From: an uncultured Oscillospiraceae bacterium
GTDB lineage: Bacteria; Bacillota; Clostridia; Oscillospirales; Ruminococcaceae
Direction of reading: 5' to 3'
NCBI GenBank assembly: GCA_910584715.1
Contig: CAJUAN010000026.1
Coordinates: 1 to 36,283, forward strand
DNA: 36,283 nucleotides
Positions within the stretch are counted from its first letter, which is position 1, and each line of letters begins with the position of its first letter. Below the pieces are notes generated by a model, which did not search any database, was not told where the DNA came from, and worked only from the letters and a program-made list of their open reading frames with translations. A program made the position numbers and the translations under genes. Below are positions 23,927 to 31,748 of the stretch, in pieces.

Positions 23927-24748
23927 TTAAAGAACAGCGTTAATAAAGAGTATAGTTTTCTTCAGATTGCAATTTCCGAAAGTAACAGTTCCGTCGGCAA
24001 GAGCATCATAAATGTTCTTTTTACCATTCAGTACATTCATAAACTCAGCCGCATCAGCTTCGATATAAACATCGTAATCGTTATACTTATAAGGTTCAAC
24101 AGTAACTTTATTGTCAGAAACAACAATATAAAAAATTCCTGACGCAGCATCGGAACCTTTAAGTTCGAAGTTTACGGCTATCGGATACTTGATTCTGGAA
24201 ATATCCGCTTCAACAGCCTTTTTTCTTGCAGCTTCAACAACAGCATCATATGTCAAGGACTTTTTTCTGCCCCTTTTGGCAGGAGCTTTTTCCTCAGCCT
24301 TTTTAGTAGAACGCTTATTTACTGTTTTTGTCTGAGCTTTGACCTCGGACTTTGCAGCAGGTTTTCTTCCACGTTTTTTCTCTGTCTTGGGAACGTCATC
24401 ATTTTTAGCGGCGGGTTCCTTCTCCTTTGTCGCAACAACAGGAGCAGATTCAGCAACAGGTTTGCTTGTTTTGGTAGTTTTTCCGGACTTTGCTGTCGAA
24501 ACTTTCTCTGCTTTAGCGTCTGTTTTTTCATTTTTTGCAGCAGGTTTTCTTCCGCGTTTTTTCTCAGTCTTAGAAGTTTCTTTTTTGGCATCGCTGTTTT
24601 TTTCGGATTTTACTTGGGTTTCGCTTTTTGAGGCGGGAACACTTTCGGTTTTTACTGTGGGTACTGATGCTGCTTCGGTCTTGACTTCGGCCTTTTTTTC
24701 AACAGCATTGATCTTTTCTTCCTGGACATTTTTCTTGGTATTAGCCAT
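23927..24748 (-). CDS. AT-hook protein with SCP2-like C-terminal domain
   Basis: 273 residues from ATG at 24748 behind a perfect AAGGAGG. Residues 1-165 are Lys/Ala/Glu/Thr-rich and disordered, like histone H1 tails, with AT-hook cores KRGRKP at 64-69 and 125-130 and KRGRKK at 158-163. Residues about 183-272 form a compact alpha/beta domain (YPIAVNFELKG, IFYIVVSDNKVTVEPYKYND, DVYIEADAAEFMNVLNGKKN) resembling the SCP2 sterol-carrier fold. No signal peptide or membrane segment. A nucleoid-associated role is likely from the hooks. The ligand or partner of the C-terminal domain is unknown. Confidence 0.8.
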   Translation of the reverse strand: MANTKKNVQEEKINAVEKKAEVKTEAASVPTVKTESVPASKSETQVKSEKNSDAKKETSKTEKKRGRKPAAKNEKTDAKAEKVSTAKSGKTTKTSKPVAESAPVVATKEKEPAAKNDDVPKTEKKRGRKPAAKSEVKAQTKTVNKRSTKKAEEKAPAKRGRKKSLTYDAVVEAARKKAVEADISRIKYPIAVNFELKGSDAASGIFYIVVSDNKVTVEPYKYNDYDVYIEADAAEFMNVLNGKKNIYDALADGTVTFGNCNLKKTILFINAVL

Positions 24749-24815
24749 AATATTATCCTCCTTAATTAAAAAGCTTATAAACTTAAGAACAGCAAATAAA
24801 CTATACTCTAAAAAT

Positions 24816-24844
24816 ATTATAACCAATTTAAAAACAAATGTCAA
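24816..24844 (-). promoter_or_regulatory. Promoter of the AT-hook gene
   Basis: TTGACA (24839-24844), 17-bp spacer, TATAAT (24816-24821) on the minus strand: exact consensus, suggesting strong expression. Confidence 0.9.
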
Positions 24845-25011
24845 TAAATATATGCAATTTTTTTTAAATCATTTAATAATTATATGAAAATCATAAAACT
24901 AAATAACCTCAATAGACGATTCATATAAACTGCAATATTATTAAACAACATTAACATAATATTTATAGCGCTTCGTAAAAATATTTCAACACTTTACAAA
25001 AGAAGTATTAA

Positions 25012-25093
25012 GTGGATCATAGTCAATAAAGAAGACAAGAAAATTTGTAACTTTTTTTATATTTTCTTGTCTTCTTTATTGACTATGATCCAC
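25012..25093. repeat. 33-bp perfect inverted repeat
   Basis: Arms 25012-25044 and 25061-25093 are exact complements with a 16-nt T-rich loop. The outer ends read GTGGATCATAG and CTATGATCCAC. It lies between the divergent AT-hook gene and a membrane-protein fragment. It could be a recombination or transposon end, a processed RNA hairpin or a barrier element. The stretch 24845-25011 before it is AT-rich with no gene. Confidence 0.9.
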
Positions 25094-25128
25094 CTATGGT
25101 TTTTATTATACCATAGGTGGGCTTTTTT
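25090..25128 (+). terminator. Terminator overlapping the palindrome
   Basis: Perfect 10-bp stem CCACCTATGG / CCATAGGTGG, 11-nt loop, then GCTTTTTT. Its first four bases are the last four of the 33-bp right arm, so the two hairpins compete. Confidence 0.85.
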
Positions 25129-25171
25129 GTCATTGTTCGTTTTTACTGGTTCTGTTCAATAAGCCGCGCCG

Positions 25172-25393
25172 ATGCTGTTTTTATGGCGGCTGAAAGACCT
25201 TGCCTTCTTAGGCATAGGCGCGCTTATTTCCGTTTTCGCACTGTCTCAGACGGAATTTTTCTTTCCCGTTGTCGTTACCCTCGTGTACGCTTTCCTCGCT
25301 ATCCGCTTTGAGGACACGAGCATTCTCGACTTCATTGGATACGCTGTGAAATACTTTTTTATCGAACAGCAGGACTTCCGGTGGAAGCTATGA
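25172..25393 (+). pseudogene. Membrane protein fragment
   Basis: 73 codons: LFLWRLKDLAFLGIGALISV, a second hydrophobic helix (FFFPVVVTLVYAFLAI), then FEDTSILDFIGYAVKYFFIE and FRWKL. Two transmembrane helices followed by an amphipathic tail is the layout of small conjugation membrane proteins such as PrgI-like ones, but no diagnostic residues are visible. An in-frame stop lies just upstream and no ribosome site precedes the ATG, so the gene is probably 5'-truncated. Confidence 0.4.
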
Positions 25394-25413
25394 TGAATAA
25401 TACTGCAAAGCCC

Positions 25414-25442
25414 TTGACATAATGACAAGATTACGATAAAAT
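25414..25442 (+). promoter_or_regulatory. Promoter of the toxin-antitoxin pair
   Basis: TTGACA (25414-25419), 17-bp spacer, TAAAAT (25437-25442). An ATGAT-N5-ATCAT inverted repeat follows, a possible antitoxin operator. Confidence 0.8.
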
Positions 25443-25478
25443 AATGATAAAAAATCATACTAAAAGGAGTAATGTGTA

Positions 25479-25741
25479 GTGATTCAAATCAGACCCGTAT
25501 CGGATTTGCGAAACAAGCTCCCAAAAATTGGAAGTATTGTAAAAGAGGGACAGCCTGTGTATCTGACCAAAAACGGTTATGGAGCTATGGTTGTTATGAG
25601 CTTTGAATAATTTTCCTTGCTTACGGACGATATTGAATTAAAGCTTGACGAAGCTGACAAAGCCGCTGCCTAAAGCATGAAAGATATACCGCTGAAGAAG
25701 TTTTCGGCAGACTGCGGGGAAAACTCAATGGAAAAATATGA
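25479..25741 (+). pseudogene. Phd/YefM-type antitoxin, broken
   Basis: GTG at 25479 follows AAAGGAG by nine bases. The frame starts IQIRPVSDLRNKLPKIGSIV and goes on to YLTKNGYGAMVVMSFE, the DNA-binding part of a Phd/YefM antitoxin. It is cut by TAA at 25608. Read-through gives TDDIELKLDEADKAAA, then TAA at 25671. After a frameshift near 25705, RLRGKLNGKI ends at TGA 25739, overlapping the toxin start as in intact pairs. Two stops and one frameshift remove the toxin-neutralising C-terminus. A 43-residue N-terminal peptide could still be made. Confidence 0.75.
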
Positions 25742-26096
25742 ACTGAGTATTCTTCCACTGTTTGAAAACGATATGCTTGAAGCGATGACGTATATTACCG
25801 AGGTTTTAAATAATACTACCGCTGCCTCAAAACTTATTAACGAAAACGAAAAGGCTATTTATAAACGTCTTGATGCACCTCTGTCGTTTTCGTCGTACAA
25901 ATCGAAAAAACAAAGAGATGACGTTTATTATCGTATTTCTGCGGGGAATTTTACTGTTTTTTATGTGGTTAAAGGAAATGTTATGGAGATTAAAAGATTT
26001 ATTTACAGCATACAAAAAATATACAAAAATTGCTTAAACCTATTGCATTATTTGTCGTATCGGTGTATAATATATACATATGCGAACGTCCCTTGA
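25728..26096 (+). CDS. RelE/ParE-family toxin
   Basis: 122 residues from ATG at 25728, which overlaps the original antitoxin end. MEKYELSILPLFENDMLEAM, DAPLSFSSYKSKKQRDDVYY, then RISAGNFTVFYVVKGNVMEI and KRFIYSIQKIYKN follow the usual beta-alpha-beta layout of RelE/ParE toxins, with a conserved basic patch. Such toxins cut mRNA on ribosomes or poison gyrase. The last 20 residues (CLNLLHYLSYRC onwards) are not family-like and run through the next promoter, so the original stop may have been lost. The frame is open although the antitoxin is destroyed. Confidence 0.75.
   Translation: MEKYELSILPLFENDMLEAMTYITEVLNNTTAASKLINENEKAIYKRLDAPLSFSSYKSKKQRDDVYYRISAGNFTVFYVVKGNVMEIKRFIYSIQKIYKNCLNLLHYLSYRCIIYTYANVP
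26043..26071 (+). promoter_or_regulatory. Promoter of the scaffold-GGGtGRT operon
   Basis: TTGCAT (26043-26048), 17-bp spacer, TATAAT (26066-26071). It lies inside the 3' end of the toxin frame. Confidence 0.8.
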
Positions 26097-26112
26097 AGTC
26101 AGCTTCGGGACG
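26087..26112 (+). promoter_or_regulatory. Hairpin in the operon leader
   Basis: CGTCCC-TT-GAAG-TCAG-CTTC-GGGACG: ten base pairs with a 2-nt bulge and a 4-nt loop, near the expected RNA 5' end and 29 nt before the gene. It may protect the 5' end or bind a regulator. Confidence 0.5.
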
Positions 26113-26140
26113 CGGCAAATTCTGAAAGGAGTATGTACAT

Positions 26141-26833
26141 ATGATTTATTCTCAAGAGGTTGAAAAAATGTGTCCCGTGGCGCAGGGCGTCGCTCACGGC
26201 GCAGCGCCTATACCCGAAGAAGCCAAATGGGTCAAGGCTAAGGAAATCAAGGACATTTCCGGCTTTACTCACGGCGTGGGCTGGTGCGCTCCCCAGCAAG
26301 GCGCCTGCAAGCTGTCCCTCAACGTTAAGGACGGCGTTATCCAGGAGGCTCTCGTTGAGACTCTCGGCTGCTCCGGCATGACTCATTCTGCGGCTATGGC
26401 TTCAGAAATTCTTCCCGGAAGAACTATACTTGAAGCTCTTAACACCGACCTCGTATGCGACGCTATCAATACTGCTATGAGAGAGCTTTTCCTCCAGATC
26501 GTTTACGGACGTACCCAAAGTGCGTTCTCTGAGGACGGTCTCCCCATAGGCGCGGGTCTTGAAGACCTCGGAAAGGGTCTGCGTTCTCAGATCGGCACAA
26601 TGTACGGTACTCTTGCAAAGGGACCCCGTTACCTTGAAATGACGGATGGTTACGTTACAGGTATCGCTCTTAACGAGGAAAACGAGATCATCGGTTATAA
26701 GTTCGTAAACTTCGGCAAGATGATGAACTTTATCAAGGCCGGAGACGACGCCAACACCGCTTTTGAAAAGGCTCAGGGTCAGTACGGCAGAGTTGACGAC
26801 GCAGCTAAGATCATCGACCCGAGAAAGGAATAA
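26141..26833 (+). CDS. NifU/IscU-like iron-sulfur scaffold homologue
   Basis: 230 residues, AAAGGAG ahead of ATG. The middle matches the NifU N-terminal fold: THGVGWCAPQQGACKLSLNV (Cys49, Cys56), ETLGCSGMTHSAAMASEILP (Cys77, the GCxGM-AS loop) and LVCDAINTAMRELF (Cys106). These are at the three cluster-ligand positions of IscU. A C-terminal extension (about 150-230) has GPRYLEMTDGYVTGIALNEE. IscU proteins assemble Fe-S clusters from IscS sulfur. No cysteine desulfurase is nearby. It is followed 14 bp later by the GGGtGRT gene. Fe-S binding is inferred. Confidence 0.75.
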   Translation: MIYSQEVEKMCPVAQGVAHGAAPIPEEAKWVKAKEIKDISGFTHGVGWCAPQQGACKLSLNVKDGVIQEALVETLGCSGMTHSAAMASEILPGRTILEALNTDLVCDAINTAMRELFLQIVYGRTQSAFSEDGLPIGAGLEDLGKGLRSQIGTMYGTLAKGPRYLEMTDGYVTGIALNEENEIIGYKFVNFGKMMNFIKAGDDANTAFEKAQGQYGRVDDAAKIIDPRKE

Positions 26834-26847
26834 GGAGGTACACTGAA

Positions 26848-27849
26848 ATGGCTTTATTTGAATCATATGAAAGAAGAGAAAAGCAAGTCCTTGACGTTCT
26901 CTCTCACTACGGAATAAACTCTATTGAGGAAGCGGCTGAGGTAACAAAGGCTAAAGGACTTGACATCTACAAGCTGGTAGAGGGCATTCAGCCTATCTGC
27001 TTTGAAAATGCTAAATGGGCTTACACTGTAGGATGTGCTATCGCTATTAAAAAGGGTTGCACAAGAGCTGCCGACGCTGCCGCAGCTATCGGTGAGGGGC
27101 TTCAGGCTTTCTGTATTCCCGGCTCCGTTGCCGATCAGCGTAAGGTTGGTCTGGGTCACGGAAACCTTGGCAAAATGCTTCTCGAAGAAGAAACCGAGTG
27201 CTTCGCTTTCCTTGCGGGACATGAGTCCTTTGCAGCGGCAGAGGGCGCTATCGGTATTGCGGAAAAGGCAAACAAGGTTCGTAAAAAGCCCCTCCGCGTA
27301 ATCCTCAACGGTCTCGGAAAGGACGCCGCTCAGATCATCGCCCGTATTAACGGCTTCACATACGTTGAGACCGAAATGGATTACTACACAGGCGAGGTAA
27401 AGGAAGTTTTCCGCAAGTCCTACTCCGATGGTCTGCGCGCTAAGGTAAACTGCTACGGTGCAAACGACGTTACCGAGGGCGTTGCTATCATGTGGAAAGA
27501 GGGCGTTGACGTATCCATTACCGGTAACTCAACTAACCCAACACGTTTCCAGCACCCTGTTGCAGGTACATATAAGAAAGAATGCGTTGACAAGGGCAAG
27601 AAGTACTTTTCCGTTGCTTCCGGCGGCGGTACGGGACGTACTCTCCACCCCGACAACATGGCTGCGGGACCTGCTTCCTACGGTATGACCGATACAATGG
27701 GACGTATGCACTCCGACGCTCAGTTCGCGGGTTCATCTTCTGTTCCGGCTCACGTTGAGATGATGGGTCTTATCGGTATGGGCAACAACCCGATGGTTGG
27801 CGCTACCGTCGCCTGCGCCGTTGCGGTCGAAGAAGCTATGAAAGGCTGA
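26848..27849 (+). CDS. GGGtGRT protein
   Basis: 333 residues, AAGGAGG ahead of ATG. Named for its motif SVASGGGTGRTLHPDN (GGGTGRT at 259-265). Other conserved-looking blocks are FCIPGSVADQRKVGLGHGNL, CFAFLAGHESFAAAEGAIGI, NGLGKDAAQIIARINGFTYV and MGRMHSDAQFAGSSSVPAHV. Cysteines at 51, 63, 71, 89, 118, 202, 246 and 323. The family (PF14057) has no established function. The glycine-rich motif suggests nucleotide or phosphate binding (inference). Tight linkage to the IscU-like gene points to one process. No signal peptide. Confidence 0.9.
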   Translation: MALFESYERREKQVLDVLSHYGINSIEEAAEVTKAKGLDIYKLVEGIQPICFENAKWAYTVGCAIAIKKGCTRAADAAAAIGEGLQAFCIPGSVADQRKVGLGHGNLGKMLLEEETECFAFLAGHESFAAAEGAIGIAEKANKVRKKPLRVILNGLGKDAAQIIARINGFTYVETEMDYYTGEVKEVFRKSYSDGLRAKVNCYGANDVTEGVAIMWKEGVDVSITGNSTNPTRFQHPVAGTYKKECVDKGKKYFSVASGGGTGRTLHPDNMAAGPASYGMTDTMGRMHSDAQFAGSSSVPAHVEMMGLIGMGNNPMVGATVACAVAVEEAMKG

Positions 27850-27863
27850 TTTTTAACCCAAAC

Positions 27864-27909
27864 AATAACAAAAACCGTGCAAAGTTTAATTTGCGCGGTT
27901 TTTGTTATT
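27864..27909 (+). terminator. Terminator of the scaffold-GGGtGRT operon
   Basis: About 20-bp arms (AATAACAAAAACCG and CGGTTTTTGTTATT at the outside, two inner mismatches) with T-rich right arm, 14 bp after the stop. Confidence 0.85.
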
Positions 27910-27925
27910 TGGTAATTTACTATAA

Positions 27926-28060
27926 AATTGCACTGTTAGCAGAGCGACCGATGCAGACATCTGTTCATACAACCGCTTCAGCAGCTCAATTTTCACAAAA
28001 AGTTTTAATCAGATTGAAAAGCGTCTTGAGAATATAAAGGTCGGACATAAAGATTTTTAA
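27926..28060 (+). other. Possible short gene remnant
   Basis: A 44-codon frame without start ends in FNQIEKRLENIKVGHKDF and TAA. Only this part looks protein-like. It fills most of the gap between the two flanking terminators. No family recognised. Confidence 0.2.
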
Positions 28061-28084
28061 TAGCAGATTTATAAAATAAAATAT

Positions 28085-28114
28085 AAATCCGCTCGCAGGC
28101 ATACGAGCGGATTT
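28085..28114 (-). terminator. Terminator of the glycan cluster
   Basis: Perfect 11-bp arms AAATCCGCTCG / CGAGCGGATTT, 8-nt loop, 40 bp past the solute-binding protein stop, with a T-rich stretch on the minus strand. Confidence 0.75.
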
Positions 28115-28154
28115 GAGGAAAATGAAGAATTTAAAAAAAGTAAATTGTCCTTGT

Positions 28155-29570
28155 TTATATCTGGCCGTTTACGTCGTCAACGCCTACCTGAACCGCATCA
28201 AATATTGATTCTCTTGCAGTGTACCAGTCGGTGCCTGTGAGAGGCTGATTGATCAGGTTGCCAACAATGTCCGCGGTGTCTTTGGGCAGTCCGCCGTATA
28301 TATCAGCTATAGGATTTTCTTCCGCCAGTCTATCGATCTCTTTTTTCATTTCAATCATTTCATCGGTCCAGCCAAAATCATTCTTATGCTTTTCTTCGTT
28401 GATCTTGACGGCGTTTTCATCGTCATAGGAAGCAATAACGCATTCCATAAGCCGCGCTGCGCCCTCAGGATTTCCGGCGCCGGTGCAAAGATTATAGCAG
28501 TCGATTCCAGCATTGTAGTAGTACTTGTCAGCCTTTTCATCGCGTGGAATAGGCACAAAAAACATATCCTCACCAAATTTTTCGCCCCAGATTTCGGGAG
28601 CACTTTCGACCTCGTAGAAGCCGCCGATGTAGAAAAGCTCCTTGCCCTCTCCCATAAACTGTATCTGCGTGTTCCAGCTGAACTGGGATTTATCAAGCAC
28701 AAGCCCGTTCTTGAAAAGATCGTACTGGAAACTCATCGCTCTTTCAAGATTGGTATCCATCAGGTTATTGGATACCTTTCCGTCCTTTATGGAAATTGAG
28801 GGAACTCCGCTTGCAAGGTACAGAGGCGTCTGGTTGAACCAGCCGTCCAGTCCGTAGGTGCCCGCTTCAGGATCGACAAAGTCCATAAGCATGGATTTGA
28901 ATTTATCCATGGTCCACTCGCCTTTTTCGTACAAATCCTTCGGGTCGTCATAGCCCAGGACGTCAATGGTTTCTCTGTTGTAGTACACAACGTATCCCGC
29001 CGTGCTCTGGCATGCCATAAGGTAGTGCTTTCCGCCTATGGCATAGGTGTCGTTAAGCTCTCTTACGCTTTTCCAAAGGGGATTTTCCCAGTCAACATAA
29101 TCGTCGTAGCTTTGGGTTATACCGGAAATAACGCACTTGGGTACAGCTTCTATCGCGGGGAAAATATCGACGCCCTCTCCGCTGAGGACAGATGTGGCAA
29201 GATCGTCGAACTGAGTTGCCCATGTGGTTTCGATATACTCAACGTCCCCGCCGTATTTTTTCTCAAACAGCTCCATTGAGATCGGCTTGCTGTTTCCAGC
29301 TCCCGAAGGGTGCCATGGATCGTAAAAGGACAGCCACTTTACGGTCTTGTTGGAAAGCTCCATGTCGGGAAGACTATCCGCAAGGTTTGCCACCTGCTCC
29401 TCCTGCTCGGGAGCAAGGGTCTCAGTGTTGAGCTCAACGGTAAGCTGCGTAGTGGTTTCCGACTCCATAAGATAGCCGTGCTCTCCGTCCGATTCAGACG
29501 AGCAGGAAGCCAATCCCGCCGCGCATGACAGCGCCAATACAAACGCTAATACTTTCTTGTGGTCTTTCAT
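28155..29570 (-). CDS. Extracellular solute-binding lipoprotein (carbohydrate ABC type)
   Basis: 471 residues, AAGGAGG ahead of ATG. Lipoprotein signal with lipobox LASC, Cys23. A Thr/Glu-rich spacer is followed by the family-1 type binding fold: VKWLSFYDPWHPSGAGNSKP, TWATQFDDLATSVLSGEGVD, YVVYYNRETIDVLGYDDPKD and GWFNQTPLYLASGVPSI. It would capture oligosaccharides at the cell surface for an ABC importer. No permease or ATPase gene is adjacent, so it depends on a distant transporter. It starts 30 bp after the GH5 gene and is likely co-transcribed with it. Confidence 0.88.
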   Translation of the reverse strand: MKDHKKVLAFVLALSCAAGLASCSSESDGEHGYLMESETTTQLTVELNTETLAPEQEEQVANLADSLPDMELSNKTVKWLSFYDPWHPSGAGNSKPISMELFEKKYGGDVEYIETTWATQFDDLATSVLSGEGVDIFPAIEAVPKCVISGITQSYDDYVDWENPLWKSVRELNDTYAIGGKHYLMACQSTAGYVVYYNRETIDVLGYDDPKDLYEKGEWTMDKFKSMLMDFVDPEAGTYGLDGWFNQTPLYLASGVPSISIKDGKVSNNLMDTNLERAMSFQYDLFKNGLVLDKSQFSWNTQIQFMGEGKELFYIGGFYEVESAPEIWGEKFGEDMFFVPIPRDEKADKYYYNAGIDCYNLCTGAGNPEGAARLMECVIASYDDENAVKINEEKHKNDFGWTDEMIEMKKEIDRLAEENPIADIYGGLPKDTADIVGNLINQPLTGTDWYTARESIFDAVQVGVDDVNGQI

Positions 29571-29600
29571 AGTGATCCTCCTTAAATCCTTAAATTAAAA

Positions 29601-30737
29601 TTAATTTCGTTCAAGCTCTTTTACAGCCATAAGCTCTTCGAGCAAAACAGGGTCCTTGAACCGCGCTTCTCTGCGCAGGTAGCACACGTCAGTAACGTCC
29701 CATAAAACAGGGCACATTCCTCTTGTATAGCCTGCTTCGCATACCGATGAAAGATACAGCCGCAGCATTTCATCAGTCTTGTTTCTGGTCGCGGCGGCAA
29801 ATTCGCCGATAATGACCGGTACGCCCTTGTCAACATAAGTTGTCTTCATCATGTCCATGTATTTATTGAGTTCGGCATAGTCAGCATCCGAACCCCATTC
29901 GGACTGCGCCTTGCCCCAATCAACGTCCTTGTCGATGATAGCAAATGTAGGGGGCGTGTAGTAATGTACCGAGACCGCGCACCGTCCCTCGGGATCGTCA
30001 GGCATTTTGTAAAGCGGATCGCAGGTCAGCTCAATGTCGGTGTTGTAGCCTGCAATAAGCAAGTGCCGCTTTTTATTGTTGCCGCCGGATTTTCTGACAA
30101 TATTTACAAAGCGCTGATTTATGTCATTAAGTATGCTGTAGGAAAGCTCCTTGTCGCCCTCGTTGCTGTAACGGTTCCAGATCTCTTCCCAGCCGCCCTC
30201 TTCGTTGAGCGATTCAAACATAAGGCGGTCGCTGTAGTTTTTGTACTGCGCGCAAAGCTGCGTCCATATGCGCTCATACTTGTAGAAGCACTCTTCTCTG
30301 TCTTCTTCCTTTGCGAAGCGGGAGAACCAGCCGCCGTCCCAGTGAATGTTCAGGATAACGTACATTCCGCTGTCAAGTGCCCAGTCTACGACCTCTGTGA
30401 CTCTCGCCATGTATTCGGGACTTATTTCATAATCTCCCGACATCATATTAGACCATGACACCGGCACCCGCAGTACGCCGAAGCCGCAGTCGGCATAACC
30501 CTGTATCATTTCCTGGGTGATAACAGGACTTCCCCAGCCCGTTTCATAATTGCGGACAACATTGCCCTGTCCCATTGATTCAAAGGTATTGCCAAGATTG
30601 ATACCTACGCCCATGTCCTGCACGATCTCCATAGTTGACATATCGCGCATTTCGCCTTTCTCTCCGCTGCACCCCGTAAGCATAGCTGCCGCCACTGAAA
30701 AAGCGGTTAGCAGCGATAAAAACTTCACTTTTTTCAT
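29601..30737 (-). CDS. GH5-family endo-glycanase lipoprotein
   Basis: 378 residues, AAAGGAG ahead of ATG. Lipobox LTGC (Cys23), so exported and membrane-anchored. The catalytic TIM barrel has GINLGNTFES, GVLRVPVSWSNMM, VILNIHWDGGWF, FESLNEE (acid/base Glu179), SVHYYTPP and VIIGEFAA (nucleophile Glu312). The pattern is that of GH5 cellulase/xyloglucanase-type enzymes. Substrate among beta-1,4-glucans cannot be fixed from sequence. No carbohydrate-binding or dockerin module, so a cell-bound enzyme. It has its own promoter behind the AraC gene. Confidence 0.92.
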   Translation of the reverse strand: MKKVKFLSLLTAFSVAAAMLTGCSGEKGEMRDMSTMEIVQDMGVGINLGNTFESMGQGNVVRNYETGWGSPVITQEMIQGYADCGFGVLRVPVSWSNMMSGDYEISPEYMARVTEVVDWALDSGMYVILNIHWDGGWFSRFAKEEDREECFYKYERIWTQLCAQYKNYSDRLMFESLNEEGGWEEIWNRYSNEGDKELSYSILNDINQRFVNIVRKSGGNNKKRHLLIAGYNTDIELTCDPLYKMPDDPEGRCAVSVHYYTPPTFAIIDKDVDWGKAQSEWGSDADYAELNKYMDMMKTTYVDKGVPVIIGEFAAATRNKTDEMLRLYLSSVCEAGYTRGMCPVLWDVTDVCYLRREARFKDPVLLEELMAVKELERN

Positions 30738-30769
30738 ATGACCTGCTCCTTTACGTATTTGTTACTAAT

Positions 30770-30797
30770 ATTATAATATGACAGCACAAAAATACAA
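30770..30797 (-). promoter_or_regulatory. GH5 gene promoter
   Basis: TTGTAT (30792-30797), 16-bp spacer, TATAAT (30770-30775) on the minus strand. Confidence 0.6.
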
Positions 30798-30832
30798 TAT
30801 CCCAACACGCCGAGTTTGGTGACTTATTGTGC

Positions 30833-30861
30833 AAAAAGCCTCTTCGTGTTCCGAAGAGGCT
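30833..30861 (-). terminator. Terminator after the AraC gene
   Basis: Perfect 10-bp arms AGCCTCTTCG / CGAAGAGGCT, 5-nt loop, then TTTTT on the minus strand. It separates the regulator from GH5. Confidence 0.8.
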
Positions 30862-30871
30862 AAATACGTAT

Positions 30872-31657
30872 TTATATACAGTTTCTGTACTGGGTAGGAG
30901 TTTGACCGCACCTGCTCTTGAACTGCCGCATAAAGTTATATTCGTTGCCGTAACCGCATTTCACGGCAATTTCCTTTACAGTAAGGTTTGTTGAGGAGAG
31001 AAGCCGTTTTGCATTTTCTATCCTTCCGTTTATAATGTCGGTCATAACGCTTACCCCGAAAAGCTTTTTGTACAAATGCTGAAAGCCAGAACGGCTCATA
31101 CCGGACTCCGCGGCGAGCCCCTCAACGTCTGGTATGCTCTCCGGAGCAATGTAAATTTGATTTCTGATGTAAACAAGCTTGTTATTGCGCTCGGAAAGGG
31201 CGTTGTCAGAAAGATAGGATTTATCCTTAAGTATCCTGCTGAGCTTCATGAACAGTATCTCGGTGTAGCGTTCCTCTATCTCGCTGTGGTAAAAGCCGGC
31301 AGAATAATGCTCATAAGTAAGGATATGAACGATGCGGGAAAGCTCCTCAATATTGCCGAGATGCATGACCTTGTCGAACGGTATCTCAAGATCGGCAAAA
31401 AACTCTTCATCCTTAGGCGTAATTTCAAAGAATACCCAGTCGTCGGTGTACACATTGTTCAGGCTGCCGTATTTACACGGTACCTTACCCGAAAAAAAGA
31501 TAAAAGAATTTTCCTTGACGATATGCCTTACGCCGTCTATCTCAAAAAACGCGGGAGTTTTTATCAGAAGCAGAAGCGGACAGCCTATACCGTTTGGTTT
31601 GTCTAAAACAAATTCCGAATCATGGGAATGATTGTATCCTATCGTGCCTATTTTCAT
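30872..31657 (-). CDS. AraC-family transcriptional regulator
   Basis: 261 residues. The N-terminal cupin-like sensor (FFEIDGVRHIVKENSFIFFS, then a DDWVFFEITP strand) binds a small ligand, probably a sugar. The C-terminal double helix-turn-helix has DVEGLAAESGMSRSGFQHLY, KKLFGVSVMTDIINGRIENA and LTVKEIAVKCGYGNEYNFMR, ending in the family signature FKSRCGQTPTQYR. It lies in the middle of the glycan cluster with its own promoter and a tandem repeat that may be its operator. Likely activator of the flanking genes. Confidence 0.95.
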   Translation of the reverse strand: MKIGTIGYNHSHDSEFVLDKPNGIGCPLLLLIKTPAFFEIDGVRHIVKENSFIFFSGKVPCKYGSLNNVYTDDWVFFEITPKDEEFFADLEIPFDKVMHLGNIEELSRIVHILTYEHYSAGFYHSEIEERYTEILFMKLSRILKDKSYLSDNALSERNNKLVYIRNQIYIAPESIPDVEGLAAESGMSRSGFQHLYKKLFGVSVMTDIINGRIENAKRLLSSTNLTVKEIAVKCGYGNEYNFMRQFKSRCGQTPTQYRNCI

Positions 31658-31684
31658 TGTATCCCGCCCTTTGGTTTTTAATTT

Positions 31685-31713
31685 ATTTTACCATTTTAAA
31701 ATGCGGTTTTCAA
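31685..31713 (-). promoter_or_regulatory. araC-type gene promoter
   Basis: TTGAAA (31708-31713), 17-bp spacer, TAAAAT (31685-31690) on the minus strand. Confidence 0.7.
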
Positions 31714-31748
31714 TGACTTTTTATGCACGGTAAAATGACATTTTATGC
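31712..31748 (-). repeat. Tandem 15-bp direct repeat, likely AraC operator
   Basis: GCATAAAATGTCATT and GCATAAAAAGTCATT (one mismatch) with a 22-bp period. The proximal copy touches the -35 element. AraC proteins bind direct repeats of about this spacing. Confidence 0.65.

Noticed and set aside
25172..25393. Firm call of a PrgI or TcpE conjugation protein
   Set aside because: Only the two-helix layout fits; no diagnostic motif and no other conjugation genes nearby.
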